This document shows, one piece after another, positions 12,601 to 26,373 of a DNA stretch of 64,000 nucleotides. Position numbers and translations under genes: made by a program. The DNA is from Gorsachius magnificus (Eukaryota; Chordata; Aves; Pelecaniformes; Ardeidae), in contig CM067084.1 of the NCBI GenBank assembly GCA_034008185.1, forward strand, positions 45,459,099 to 45,523,098, in the 5' to 3' direction. The stretch's first letter is position 1. Every line of letters starts with the position of its first letter. The notes below the pieces were generated by a model that was not told the origin of the DNA, did not search any database, and was given only the letters and a program-made list of their open reading frames with translations.

Positions 12601-14197
12601 CACAACTGGAAAAATTAAATTATTCTGAAGTTCAATTTTTATGAAATTACTTGCTTTCAATAATTTACAAAAAATGAACAATATATTTATGGCACATGTT
12701 GGTAGTAGTCCAAAATAATTTATAAATCCATAATAATTTTTTTGTGATACATATTAGAAATGCTAGTATATTATCTATTAATTTTTGACAATATTATAAT
12801 AGATAATGGTAAGAATCAATAATTACACAGGATTATTGCTATTTCCTGCGCTTTGGGGAAAACGTTATCATCATAGCTAAAAAGTTGTAGATATGTATGG
12901 GGAGTAGGGGAATTATCATCATGGCTGAAGTTTGTTTACAAGCCATTTAGAACAAAGTAGATAACCCTTTAGAACAAGCACTATTTTTAATGAATGTACC
13001 AATTATTTTACATAAATATATGTAAGTTTTTAAAACACAGTAAAAAGTGTAACTTACATGTGGTAAGTCTTTAAAAAGAATAATATCTAAGTATGTGAGT
13101 CAACTATGCATAAAACACTATAAAATAATATATTTTCAGGGAAAAAAATATCCTAAACTGCTGGTGATCTGAGGTTCTTCAGTAGGTACAAGTGATAATC
13201 AGTGCTGATGCCAGGCACAGACACGTTTGCAGAAACATAAAAAGCCTGATCACTGAAGACAGTGAAACCAGTGTCTGTACGTCTGCAGTTACACTCACAC
13301 TTTTGCTAAGGTGCCTTGATGGAGGCTTGTCAGTAATTCTTGTATCCCTCAAATAAAGCCTTGCTGTAGTTTTAGGATGACAGTATCCTTTGGCAAGTGC
13401 TCAGATCCCAGAGATGCCAAATGTGTTCCAAGCCTACAGCTAATGTGAGAATCTCGTTTCCCATTTGTTTTTCAGTCACTCAAGCTTGCAGTGAAACAAC
13501 TGAATTATTTTCAAATGTTTAGTGACCAGGAATCTATAGTTCAAGTAATATTTAAAGAGAGGATAACCAACTGTCTAGTTTAAGTTAATTTGACTATGAT
13601 TTATTAACTGTTTAAAGAGTTCATGAGTGGAAAGTACCTTTTTTAGGAACTGATATAAAACATTGTGAAATAAATATTCTTGTGAATTTGTGTTGGTGAA
13701 AATTTTTCTATAAGCTGTTTTGTCTTCCTTTCTCTTTACCAATTATAGTCTAACTATATTAGCACAAAAAGTAACTTATTTCACTGACCTTTTTAATTCA
13801 TTGCATTCAGGTTTGTACTTTTTTTTTCTACAGTAAATGTAACACTGCAGTTACTAAAGTCAGCAGTTTCAGCGGAAATACTGGTGAACTCATTAAGAGC
13901 GCTGCCAGGTGTTGCCAACCCCAGGTGTCAGCATACTGGATAGTGAGATATAAATAACTCTTTATGGAAAAATTCCAGTCTAACAAATTACCCATCTTAG
14001 GCAAAGCTCAACTAGTATCCTGTGATTTGGTTTGTTACTTCCTAGCTGCTAACATGTAGGCCAAATGAGAGGAGCATATGCCCCTTCTTAGGAGATATAA
14101 ATCAGATTAATGACTGCCTCATTACCAAAAGACTGTTCCACAGGTATCCATGCAAAATAGAATTTAAGTGCCAGAATTCACTCCAATACTATCTTCC
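9667..14197. other. AT-rich unique DNA, no gene recognised
   Basis: No gene, RNA gene or transposon is recognised. The minus-strand open frames at 9977-10501 are short, overlap one another and look like nothing known. The subregion 10660-10760 reads like a conserved non-coding element (see findings). Around 13140-13440 is a slightly GC-richer patch with an AATAAAGCC motif that could be an old LTR remnant, but I found no termini. Confidence 0.55.
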
Positions 14198-14215
14198 TTT
14201 TTTTTTTTTTTTTTT
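14198..14215. repeat. Poly(T) tract, 18 bases
   Basis: An uninterrupted T run. No transposon or processed pseudogene was recognised next to it on the strand that would read poly(A). Confidence 0.9.
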
Positions 14216-17200
14216 GTTATTCTTCTCTATAATCAAGCTGTTTACAAAAAGTGGGATTCCTTTACTACTAAATTTTTACACCCTCTGAAATTTCTGGATG
14301 ATTTCCTGTGGCTTTTAAGGGGCATCTAGGTGAGAAACAATTCAGAACAGCAACAGCAGAAAGTTCACATGCAGCAACAACAATGAAGTGGTGGAGGGGA
14401 GGGGAGGAGAGTAAGAGAAAAAGGGAAAAGCCCCTTTTTCTCATGAGTCACGATTTTGGAACTCTAAAGTATAGGAAAGACTACAATTTTAATAAAATAA
14501 ATGACACTCTATAAGTTTTGGAAAACATTTTGAAAACCACAAACTTCATTATTTTTAATATTCTTTTATTTAGTACATACTTTTTATTTACACCAAGACG
14601 TCTATTTTTACTTGGTTGGAATGTATTTCCTATATTTGTATTTGTATTTTTTTTACAGCTAAAGTCTAATTCTTACCTTGACTGGCACAGCCTTGCTTTA
14701 GGTGTAATGCAAGACAACAGAGTTTCAGGAAAAGAACATGTTTTAAATATACTGTGTGATAGAAAAATGTGAACGTTCTCGGCAAAGATGATCTTGTAGT
14801 AGAAAGAGGCATGAGCGGCAGTCAGTAGACTTTTGAACTTTGTAGAAAGGTGAAAGAGGCTATATTTCAAATAGCCAGATGATTCAGTTTGATTGTGAAA
14901 CATCTGACATAATGTTCTACAATTAAATATTCATATAGGTTGGAGAGCTCTCTTATCTCTATCCTGCCTTGAGAAGTATGTCTCCTTTAACAGAAAACAT
15001 TCACGTGCACTTAGAGGACTCTGGTCACACTGAATTACAATTCATGACAATTTTTTTTTTCTACAATTTGTTTTTGGAGTCCCATGGTATTTTCCTCCTT
15101 TCCGAACAGAGTAAAAGAGTTACAGATCTACTTCAAAGACTGTAAATGAGTTAGACATGCAATGTGCTTGAGAGAACAAATTCTTAAATGTGGTAAGTCT
15201 GGAATGGATGCTGGCACGGGCTTTTGCTCAGTGTAACCTCAGCAGTTATAGCATAACCTGTACTAAAATGGGTGCAACAAGCAGCTTGGGGACTATTGAC
15301 TAACAGAGGTGAACCTCAAAAGCAAAAAGGGGCAAAGTAGATCCAGTGTAAGCAGTTTTGATACAATAAGATATCAAAATTAAATTTACACAGTATAAAA
15401 GGAGTAGACTTAAAAAAACCGTATCAGCAGAAGTGTCGAAATAGCTAGTTACAATATTACACTCCCTTTGCATAAATTGCAAATTAATACAATATTGCTA
15501 CCACTCTTTGCACTGACCTGTTGGCATACTTCACAGAGATACTATCTACAAGTTCTAGTGTTTGACTGATTGTCATTCCATGTGTTCGTTTAAGTGTTTT
15601 TGTCTTGGAAGATGCTTAACCATGTATTCTCCTAGTTTTCAGTGATCCTTGTTTCAGTGACACCACAGGCTTTTCATCTAAGTTGTTTAAACTTACCACT
15701 GTAAAATTCCGCCAGTCTTATGATAATCACAGTTATACCTGAAGGTTAAGAACTGAACTTATACATGATGTAAAGGGGGAAAAATAGAGACTATACTAGT
15801 TGAAGAATGTAGTTTTGATGTCATTACTGTGGAATACCTGTAAAAGATGTATGCATATAGTCAGCTAGAAGTTACCACAGCTGTGATGGAGCAACGCACA
15901 AAAAGCTAGGGAATTTTGAGGTTTAAAATTCACCTAGAATTGTACAAGTCTTCTTTACTTCTTTATTTACCATTCTTCTTACTGAGAGTAGTCCTTTTTA
16001 GGGGCAGTTGCCTCCACCAAGAAAGCTGTGGAGCTCTAAATCCATGTCTAACCCTTACTGCATCATCTTTTCTAAGAGTGACGTTCTGATCACACATAAT
16101 GTTTGCTTCTTTCTTCCAGATTAGTTTCTGCCTGTTTCATTAGTTTCAATCAGCCATCCATCATTATCTTTATGAATGACCCAAACAGTGCTTGTATGCT
16201 AAAGAAATAACAAGCTTTTAAACAAATGAATCCAAGATAAATACTATCTTTGTGGCATTAACATGACAGAAATGTTTTCCTCTTCGAATTTCAGTTGCAG
16301 TAATTTCTGGGAAATGCTTTATTTGGCTTTCCATACCTAATGTGTTCAAGATAATTGCACGGCTTTGGTGAATTTTTTTCAGTAAGTCCCATTCCAGATG
16401 TTAGCGGGGCAAAATTTTATGTCTTAGATTTGAACTAGGTTTTTAACAGCTGTGTTATCTTTAAGGATTAAACTGTAGTGAGTGGTTAATTGAATATATA
16501 GTTTCAGATTTAATACATTGTTTCATCATCATCATAACTTTTGAAACTTTACTAAAAATACATGTTTTCTGATTATTGCAATTAGCACTGTCATGTGAAC
16601 TGTTTACACATTATCCAGTAAAATACAGTTTCAATTAACAGGCAGGCACGAAAAAGGTTAATAACAGAGTGGAGGGATGAAATAAACTTCCCTATTTTCA
16701 TAAGTGTAGAAAATTCTACACTGTCTGGCTTGCACAGACACAGTGTGTCTGCTAAAACAAATCACAGAGACTACAATAAGTCATTTTAGATCCCTGACTA
16801 GTTTCTGCAGCCAGTCTCAAAGTGACGTACCAGAATACCTACACACTGTGCAGGGAGACATATGAAGTCAGAAAATGCTTAGCACAGGGATGTGTTTGAA
16901 TTCTTAATCCTGAGAAGCATTTAGTGACTCCTCTCAAGCAGAATCCGGAACCTGTAGCATCTTACTGAGACAAGCATCTGTACGTATTCTTTGAAAGAAC
17001 AAAGTAAGTCTCATTGTTTTATTTTTAAAAACAGCCATTAAGAGAGAGGTGATACTGTTTACATTTTTGGTGTATTTCAGTGATTCCAGCATTTATCTAG
17101 GATGCGGGAAACACAGATTTAGCATCTTCTTAAGGTTAAAATTTGTATCTTTCTGGTCTGTAAACATGGATAGTATCTCTGTAGTCAATGTTGGTGGTTA

Positions 17201-20200
17201 ACAGATACTTAAATTTAAGTTTGAAATAACTAAATAACCAAAACATAGAAAATTTCTTTCATGAGAAAGTTACATTATAAAATAGTTTCCAGAGGAGTTA
17301 GTTAATTCCAGTTAGTTAGTTAATAAAAGCTTATATGATGATCTTCATGAAGTACAAAGAGAAGTTTTACTTATCAATCAGATTAGCAGTACTGGCAGTG
17401 ATGCTACAGCAATTAGAATTATATATTGACTTGCAATGTGTGATGGACTTCACCCAGAAAAATTAATTTTCATAACCCAGCAGGCTATTGTATTTTTCTG
17501 GTGCAGGAAATAATAGTTTTGTTAAAGCAGAACTAGGCTGTGGCAGTAAAGACCTACAATAACTATAATACCTACAGTTGTAGCATTGACTACTGCACAA
17601 ATAGTTTAAAAATTATTTTGGCCAAACTAGATTGATTTGCAAGGAGTCCTAATAGTCCAATAGAGATAACTTGCTCATTCACATTCAAATGTATTAGATT
17701 CGTTCTTGCAAGCAAAAAGAATGTAAGATTGAAGTTCACAAATTAGCAACTCAGTTTTGCCTGTCATCACTTAGTGTAATTGAAGAAAATGTTATAAACT
17801 AGCATCAGTAACACCTCCATCTCTGAAAAACATTTTTTTAATATGTTTGCAGCTCAAGCCTGTTGCTGTTGCTTTCAAGTAAATAGAAGACACTAAAGCT
17901 TGAAACACAGCTTATTTGTATAGCTGTGTAAGGTGTTATACACTGCATTGACAAAAGTTGATGGTGTTGATAGTTTGACTTTTCTATTTTTTTTTAATTC
18001 TTTAATGGAAGAATTTTTTTTTCCTCTGTATGTTCTTTCATTTCTATCCTTTTCTTTCTGCTTTATGCATTCCTTTTCTTTTCTTTGAGGATTGATCCTT
18101 AGCTAGTTTAGCTAGAAAGCAAGGCGAGCTAAAATTAGGGGTATTTCAGCAAAGTTTTTTCTGTCTTGAAAAAGTACTCTACCAGGTATGGTTAAGTCCA
18201 CTGTATCTTAGATGGGTTCACCCATTTCAGAGAAGCCCTGAAGAAAAGACCTTTTGGCCCAAAGAACATTTACAGAGTGTATGATACTTAGTTTGTGGTT
18301 ACAGAAATAGATGAGTTTAATATCTGTTTTTAATGAGCTATTGTTCTTTCTATCTTTCTTTAAATAGGCATGACTTTATGAACGTGAATTTTTGAAACCT
18401 ATGTAAAAGATACAAGGCTGGAAACTTTGCCCACAGTGCACACATTAGTGCAGGTGAAGAGCCATGAACCTTTCCCTTCTTTTTTAACTGGCTACAGACA
18501 TCTTAGGGGCAGTAAGGCAAGGTTTCCAAAACCAGCAAAGCCCCCCGCCATGTTGTGTTGTGCGCAGTTCAGAGAGACAACAGCACTCCCCCTGCTACTG
18601 AAGGGCAGCATGAATTCACACCTTTCCTTAGCTTGGGCTTCACTGGTGTATTTGATCTCTCATGTAGAATTCAAAGCAGCTTTTATCCAGATGTCATGAA
18701 AAAACACTGTTCACCCTAATTGATTATTATAATACAGAAATACAAAATATCTGGGCGTTCTGTATATCAGTTGTATAGTAATCTTTCTAATCTCTACACT
18801 GCTATTCGTAGACACTACACAGTGGCTTGTGATAAGGCAATACTTCATCATGATGTTAAATATAAAGTCTAGGAACATCTCAGCTGCCAGAAAAATGTCG
18901 ATATCCTGATGTGACATTCAGAGTGCAGTGTCCTGTTTGAATTATTAAGCAGCTGTCTTCACTGTCAATGACACTGTTTACAATTTTTCATAGTTGTAAG
19001 AACTTCAAGCCTTTAAAAAAAGAATTAAATGGTGTACATGTACTTTATTTAGGAAGTTTCTGTTTGCAGCTATGAAATGGTGCATATATATTTTGAAACC
19101 ACCTCTCAAAATAATGGTATCAGAAAGATATTTTATATATATATGCTTTTGAAAAAGATATCCGATAAAAAAATGTAATGTCACACTTTATTGTTTAACA
19201 AATCTTATGAAGTAATATAAAGACATAAAACCATAGTCTGTGCATTTTTATGCTATTTTGACATTTTGTCTTGGCCACTGGTATTTTAGAATACGTCTCT
19301 AGAGCTTGTTATTGAGCATTACTTCTTGTTTTTCTTCAAATGACAGTATGATGTCACTTGTTTTGAATTAAATCTTTTCTTACAATACAATAGCAGATGT
19401 ATTGCCTTCTCTATGGAGGAAAATCTGTGTATCGGGTTTCCCCATATTGATTTGTATCTAGGCATTTTTCAAAGGATTTTGCTTTAACTTTTATTATAAT
19501 AGATTACAATGCAACCACCAGACGTGCTTGTAAGACATTTTTATCCTAATATGAGACAGTCCAAATAACCCCAGTCAATAAATAACACCAGCTTGGCATG
19601 GACCACAGAACATTGTGGGAAAATATGCACCATGGTTTTCACATTTCACTTACAAAATAATTATGTAAATCTAAAAAAGAAAACAAACACTGTCTCGTTG
19701 GAGTGCAAAAAGAGAATAACTTTACCATTCTACACTTCTGAAATTAGCTGAATTTAATAAAAGGCTTTAACAAGCTTCACAAATCTGCAGATCTAAGAAC
19801 TCTGATCCTTCCACTTCAAAAATACAGGCCTGTGGCACTTGATATAAAGGAAGAGCTTGTTAGCTGTTGGCGACAGAAGTCCTTTCTGAGCTGCCGCCGG
19901 TCAACAGAGGACAATTTGTGCATACGGGTATTGTGCATAAACCTAATGCCATTGAAGGAAATAGCAAAACACAGTTGTGACATTAATGTGATCAGCGCAG
20001 AGCACAACACGATTCACACAGGTGGTTGCTGAGCAATTATCTGTTCACATGATTTTTTATGGTTTGTAAAATGAGAACATTTGAAGAAGGGCTAACATCC
20101 TGTGTGTGAACTACAGCAAAACAAAACCATGTTTGACCAAGCTAGAGTATCAGATCATGTTTATGTGAATTTTTCTTCATATTTAGACATTACCATCAAA

Positions 20201-20620
20201 TAACTTTCTTACATTCTAAGACAAACAAGTTTTTCAGCCCAAACAATAATGTTGCTAATATAGGATTCCTTTATAGAGAAGTGCAAATGTTATTGTGGAC
20301 AAGAATAATCAATCAGGCTGTGTAAGTAGCATAGCTGATGGTCTTGGCTAAACCAATGAAACAATAATAACAATGTTAACACCCTCTTAACGAAAGACTA
20401 CATTTAAAGTCAGCGTACAGCTATTTGTATCATCAGGTGCAAATGCAAAACTTGCATTTGTATTACCAGCAGTAAAGTAATTAACACTTTTAGTTAAAAG
20501 GAGAATATTCATACAGCCTGATTTGTATATGTCTGTTTACCTATAAACCATCCAAACACTATTCTAGGTTTTAGGCAAAAACAATGAAGAACAGATGAAA
20601 TTCCCCACAGTTTCCTGTGA
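14216..20620. other. AT-rich unique DNA, no gene recognised
   Basis: No gene or transposon is recognised. A purine-rich tract lies at about 14392-14430. Open frames at 14518-14903, 18427-18699 and 19816-20032 are short and unassignable. The interval 19850-20030 is unusual for its clustered CpG sites and openness on both strands (see findings). Confidence 0.55.
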
Positions 20621-20625
20621 AGAGG

Positions 20626-21164
20626 TGTCGTGGTTTAACCCGGCTGGCAACTAAGCACCACGCAGCCGCTCGCTCGGTTAGAGCCGAGGGCTGAGATAAA
20701 GACAGTTTAATAAGAGAAAATAATAATAATAGTAATAATGAGAATGATAACAGAATATACAGAATATACAAAACGAATGATGCACAATGCAATTGCTCAC
20801 CACCCGCCGACCGATGCCCAGCCCGTCCCAAGCAGCAATCACTCCCCAAGCCGCGATCAGTACCCGAGCAGCGATCACTCTCCCCGCAACCGACCGAACG
20901 ACTAAACCCCCCCGAGCATGACGTTCTATGGTATGGAATAGCTCTTTGGACAGTTTGGGTCCTAGCTGTGCTGTACTCCCAGCTTGTTATGCACCTGGCC
21001 GAGCAGGAGAAGCTCAAAAAGTCCTTGAGCAGTCTGAGCACTACTTGGCAACAACTAAAAACATCAGCGTGTTGTCAACATTCTTCTGGCACTAAATCCA
21101 AAAACACAGCACTATGCTAGCTACTATGAAGAAAATTAACTCTATCCCAGCCGAAACCAGGACA
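20626..21164 (-). mobile_element. Solo LTR of an ERVL-like endogenous retrovirus, 539 bp, complete
   Basis: The minus strand begins TGTCCTGGTTTCGGCTGGGA and ends AACCACGACA, giving TG...CA termini. This is a very common LTR type in bird genomes. The perfect 5-bp duplication AGAGG (20621-20625 and 21165-21169) marks the insertion and fits ERVL integration. An ATTAAA signal lies at 20706-20711 on the minus strand, followed by the ATCTCAGCCC block also seen in the other two LTRs. The region 20800-20930 is GC-rich with many CpG dinucleotides and short GCGATCA-type repeats. The TATA box seen in the 58.6-kb copy is not recognisable at the equivalent place. No internal retroviral genes flank it, so this is a solo LTR. 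The 156-codon minus-strand frame running through it is not a gene. Confidence 0.93.
20706..20711 (-). terminator. LTR polyadenylation signal ATTAAA
   Basis: The plus strand reads TTTAAT, giving ATTAAA on the minus strand, in the position expected for the R/U5 junction of this LTR. The 58.6-kb relative has AGTAAA at the equivalent place. Confidence 0.5.
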
Positions 21165-21169
21165 AGAGG

Positions 21170-22726
21170 TTACTTCTGTCTATTTACAAGCCATAATTGT
21201 GTTAACTCATGCTATGAGAGCATGATTCACAACCGTATTTACTTGCTTTCTAAAATCAAAGCTTTAAAGTATATTCAGCAAAAATAGAATAACAGGTTGG
21301 CATTTCTGGTTGTGTTTGTTAGTTAATTACTTTTTCCCTTCACTACAAAATAAATTTCACAGCCACCAATTAATATTTTTAATTTTGACAAAACATGCTT
21401 TGAGAGACCAAATGTCTGTTGAATTTTTAGGTAAAAACTTAAGTAACAATATAAAGAAACTTGCTTGTTTTACTTGTCTCATAGCAGAAATTTATACATT
21501 AATGAAATTTTTAATTTCTGAGGTTTTAGATGTCTTATCTAATTTTGAATTTAACTGTATTGTTAATAAACTATGTACTGTGTTATCAATGGCACTTTTT
21601 GAACAGTGAAGCTTTTCGTAATTATGTTGAGAAGCCAATGGTAGGTTTGACTACTGTTTTCACTACTGCTTTTTAAAAATCAGTCAAAATTAATGAAAAT
21701 GGGAAAAAAAAATTTTAAAAAATTAATTAATGTTTTAATTGATATATTGAAACTTAAAAATTACAGAATATCCTGGACACACAATTGCTGAGAATGCTGT
21801 GTAGGTAAGAAAAAGAAAAAACAACTCTCCTTGGTTCTGCCTACTGAGTATATATCTAACACAGCCAGTTTGATAGTGTTCAAGGATTTCACAATCTAAG
21901 AATTTTAAAGTGATTGAAGCAGACTGGGACCAGACCACAGGTGGATCCAACCGCCTGGCTCCTGAAGGAGGTAGCAGAGCCCCAGGGACTGGAGCTGGGC
22001 CAATGGCTGGCAATGTGGAGGGCTGGGACCTGGGCTTTTCCACAAGGAGAAATAGGATAAGACATCTGTGGAGAAAAGGAGGGACCTGAAAGGAGTGCAG
22101 CCTAGTCTTACTCACTTTTCTGTTCAGTCAGGTTAAGTCAGAGAGTTTCTTCTCACTGTGCCTTTTTTGGTCACAATTTAAAGTCTGAGTCTGCATGGGG
22201 ACTGAGTATTCACAGTAGCTAGGAGACTGAACAGGAGATACCTAAACCTGGAGAAAGGTGCTTTTCATGAATCCTACATGGACTTGAAACTAGCCTGTAA
22301 CTTTGTATTAGACGCATCTGTGAAATTAGTATTTGTGGCCTGAAGACCTTTCCAGGATTCAGATGGAGGTGGTCAAATTGCTTTTTTCTGCTTAAAATGT
22401 AATTCCACCTTTACTGATGCCAAATGCAGAAAGCAAGTGTCACAGGTGTCTTAAGATTCATGAGAGCAAAGAGGGAGCTGGACTCTGTATCCTGATTAGG
22501 ATGAAAGTAGGAATCCTGGTTTTCATTTTTGTTTATGTATTTTGCATTCAAGAGAAACTGAATAAAATGAGTCAGTAAGTGTTTAGAGCAAGGGCCAAAA
22601 TCTCTCTAGGGATTGGACTCATTGCTAGGCTACAGTCATACTTCTTTCTCCTTCCCACTCTATTTCTGCAGTTTCAGATCTTTTAAAGCGTACATAATTT
22701 TAATGGAAAACACAGGCAACTGCTTT
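21170..22726. other. Unique DNA between an LTR and a CR1 fragment, no gene recognised
   Basis: AT-rich sequence with a GC-richer patch at about 21930-22110. The minus-strand frame at 21735-22115 (126 codons) is open there but resembles no protein I know and lacks supporting splice structure. Confidence 0.5.
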
Positions 22727-22981
22727 CATAGATTTGTAGAATAATTTAGGCTGGAAAGGACCTCCAGGGGTTTAGTCCAAGCGCCTGCTCAGAGCAGGTC
22801 TAATTAAATCAGGTTTCTCAGGGCCACGTCTGTTTAAGTCTTGAACACTTTCAAGGAGACTCCAAAGCCACTCTGGGCAAATTGTTGTAGTATTTGAACC
22901 CCCCCTGTGGTATAGCATTTTTTTCCCTAGTATCTAATCCAATTTAGATCTGTTGCCTCTCATTCTCTCTGTGTAAGGACA
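22727..22981 (-). mobile_element. Old CR1 LINE 3'-end fragment, minus strand
   Basis: Read on the plus strand, this follows the familiar antisense CR1 3' tail in order: a CATAGATTTGTAGAAT-like start, GGCTGGAAAGGACCTC, then a TAGTCCAA...CTGCTC...AGCAGG block. Next come a GGAGACTCCA...CTCTGGGCAA block, a decayed (T)n/CCC segment and a TGTTGCCTCTCATTC end. It covers the C-terminus of ORF2 plus the 3' UTR, severely 5'-truncated and diverged. There is no usable open frame. CR1 copies normally truncate this way and leave no clear target duplication, and I see none. Confidence 0.85.
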
Positions 22982-25900
22982 AAAAAAGTAAAGATTGTGG
23001 TCAGAAAAGCTTTAAGAAAGCCAGAAATGTATAACTTTAAGAGTAAAGTTATAATTGAGCAAAGAAATGTGATTAGACATGCATGTGCCTGTGCATGCTG
23101 TTTTGATGGATTAATACAGTTAGTACGGGGAAGAGGTAGGTCCTAGATAAAACCGGATGGATACTTCTGTTTGTTGTTGGTAGGAAAAGAAATGATGAGA
23201 AAAGTCTGAGACTAGGTTAAAAGAATACAATTCTTAAACAACATCAACATGGAACTTCTATAGCTTTGTCCTCATCCCAAGCCCAAGCAAGAGCTTGGTT
23301 TGATTGGGATTTTCTTCTTAGAGAGATGGTCTTTGGGTGGCTGCTGAAGTTGCCCAAGCAGAGATGTGTGGAATGAGCAAAGGGCAGTTAACACCTTGCA
23401 AAGTTTTCAGCCTTTCTGAGTGCTCATTTAAAAACAAAAGAATAAACTGTATATATTGGTGATTCAAAATTCATTTTCCATTCACTTTATACTAGTACAC
23501 CTGATAACCCAATGTTGCCAAACTAGATTTAGTTAATGTAGGGGCTTTGTTTAAAGCCCCAGAATTGGTAGGCTAGCAGAATAACTTCCTTTAATAGTTA
23601 ACGTAACAATGTGCATATTTGCAAAAATGTTTTAAAGCGATAATGATTGTGTATTTTTTTTTAATTTTAAAATTGCTTATGAAGTGTATTTCCTAATTAC
23701 TTTTAAGTATTTAAAATTATGCATACAAAGAAATTAGCTTTTCTAGAGGAATAATTCCCAAGCAACCAATTTCTTCTTGCAATTTACCCAATAAAAAGTA
23801 CTATTGCATTTAATTGACTGGGATTTTCTATAAGTGACGACATGGAAATTCTGTTAATAGATTTGAGTTGTGTAGATGCTGGTCTTATTTTTCTCTGAGG
23901 CCAAAGAATCTTCATACAATCTATAGAAAAGCAAAAATTTGATGAGGGATTACTGCCACAGTTTTTACAGGAAAGAAAATCCAAATGGCCATCTGATAAC
24001 AGCTCCTTAGCCAGAGGATAAGGCTTCTCCTTCCTTTGCCTTCTAGCTAGGGCAAAGCAAATTTAGAGAGTGTAACACCCAGCGTGCTCGCTGGAGTCCT
24101 TTTTCCAAGGCAAGTTCTAGGTCATTCAACTCTGTGCTGTCTCCAGCCTCTCCAGTCCCTCTGGAGAGCAGGGCAACATCCTACCCACACCAGTGGGCAG
24201 TGAAAGAGGGTGAGTGGACCCCCACCCACTCTAGACACCAAGGCTCTGGGAACAATGGAGGCACCCAAGTTAAATGTTGCGGAATATTAATTCTTGCTGA
24301 TCATAGTTTTTATGGAAACATACATCATTATTTCTCCATATAAAATACGTAGATACATAACTTATTAGGAACTCTTTATATCACCTCAGTGTGACAAAAA
24401 AAATACCTTAAGACAACACTTCAGTAGTGTCCTGTATATACAAGCAGAATAAATATTTGAAGGGTTCATAGAACACCACATCAGACAAGCTGATTCTTTC
24501 AAATCTGTGAAATAAAAAGTATATAAATGAATGCAAACACTAAAAATAACTATTTGAGGTATCAACTATATTAGCTTTTAAAATATTTGTAAGTAAAATC
24601 CACTCTGGTTTGGGGACAACTTCCTGATAAGGACTTGTAAGCTAAAGCAGAGAGGATGGGAAGCAGCCAGATGGAGAAGTTGTTCTGGGAGCCAGGGAAG
24701 CTACTAAGAGCAATGCATACTTCTTTTAGAAAGCCATTCCGCAGCTGTAATAGCCCCAGGCAGAGGGTAGGGGGGAGAAACAACAACCCCCCCAAAAAAC
24801 CTTTCAAAGATCAGAGGCTCTTGAAACTACAGAAGATGGACAATGTGACAGGGGTTTTCAGGGGAAAAGTTAAATATGTAATTAACTTTGTTCTTTGTGA
24901 TTCAATTTAGAGTTAGACTTGTAACACGTTGTATATTGATTAGTACATATAAGTTTAAAAGCTCCTGACTTTCTATTGCTTTTTCAGTAATCTGTTTCTC
25001 ATGAAAAGATTTTTTTTTATTATTTTAATGTCAACTGGTATTAGAGAGACAGATCTTGTCAGGTTAGGATATTTACTTCTACAACTCCTGAAAAGATGTA
25101 AGCTGGCATGGTCTGCGTAAGAGGGAAAACCAGAACAGAAGTGATTGCACGAGACCTTTCTGAAGAGAAAGGAAGCCAGTTACTATGCTACCTTCTATAT
25201 CTACTGGGACACAGCAACTGTCTGTGTGTACAATCTGAAACAGAAGTAATGCAAGGAAAATAAGGTATTTTGCCGTCCCTTAGTTGCCATCTAAATTAAC
25301 TGGATTTGCTTCTCATCTGCTGTGTACACAGTTCCCAAGCTCGGCTGATCTGTCATATGTTGTTAAAACAGTAAATTACTTATGTACCTAAGCCTGCAAG
25401 CTAATGTAGACCACTGTAAGAGGAGTTGAATCTACCCAAGATAGATTTAATTACAGTAAGTAATGCAAAGGTTTGGAATTCTTAGCATCAGCCAGTTGAT
25501 TTTTGAGGCTGGGATGGCATTTAGAAGGCGTAACAAGAGCGTGGGTGCAGATTATTAAAAATGATCCTGGAGAATATTGCGTAGTCTTGTAGAATTGCGA
25601 CTTGCATTTGATTTTAATTTCATTACATGTCAATAATTCCACTGTTCTTTCCAAAAAGATTTGTAGAGAAGAGGAAAGAGCAGTGTTTGATACTGAAGTC
25701 TTTATCATCTAAGTAGTTGTTTAATATTCCTAGGTGTGCTGTGGGAGAGATCTCTCATTGTCAGAAAAAAATAATTTAAATTATATTTAAATTAGAAATG
25801 GCAGTGTACTTGAACTACTTTTAGAAAATTCATTACATCAGAATAAATGCAAAATATTCACAAAGAAAAAGACAATCAAAGTCCTCATCTTGCCTACTGG

Positions 25901-26174
25901 GGTGTATGTACCTGGCAACTGACTTCCAGACTTCTGTGGTAGCACCACAACTCTGTTCTGGGTCTTACAGGTTAATTCAGCATTTGAGAATACATACACA
26001 AACCTAAAGAAGAGTCACCCTATTTTAGTCCCAACTAGTACATGAGCATTGTCAAAGCAAGCTCAAAGCAATATTTCTGTTACTTTTTGCCTTCCTGGAC
26101 AATATTTGTAACAGTGTATCATACAGCAATTGAACATAGCCTTTTCCCCAGGCTATAAGTTCCATCAACTTAAT
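22982..26174. other. Unique DNA, no gene recognised
   Basis: No gene or transposon is recognised. A GC-richer patch at 24080-24280 and overlapping opposite-strand frames at 24571-24910 do not match a known family. Confidence 0.5.
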
Positions 26175-26197
26175 TATATATATATATATATATATAT
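26175..26197. repeat. (TA)n dinucleotide microsatellite
   Basis: An alternating TA run of 23 bases. Such a run melts easily and is prone to slippage. Confidence 0.9.
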
Positions 26198-26253
26198 TCA
26201 GATTTTTTTCATCAGGTCCTAGGAAGCTCAACTTAGAAAACTTACTACCATTG

Positions 26254-26288
26254 GGAAAAGAAAAAAAAAAGAAAAAGAAAAAAAAAAC
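26254..26288. repeat. A-rich purine tract
   Basis: A run of A with scattered G (GGGAAAAGAAAA pattern), an all-purine strand of about 35 bases. No element attached to it is recognised. Confidence 0.7.
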
Positions 26289-26373
26289 TGGAATTGAAAG
26301 AAGTAAACTTTTCTGGCTTTCAGCTATTTCAAAATCAATTATATAGATGAGTCCAAAACAATTATATTGCTTC

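Noticed and set aside
13140..13440. Possible old LTR with AATAAAGCC polyadenylation motif
   Set aside because: No TG...CA termini or target duplication could be located, and the similarity is limited to one motif.
20571..21041. 156-codon minus-strand frame
   Set aside because: It runs out of the LTR into flanking DNA and carries no protein motif; it is an accident of the GC-rich LTR.
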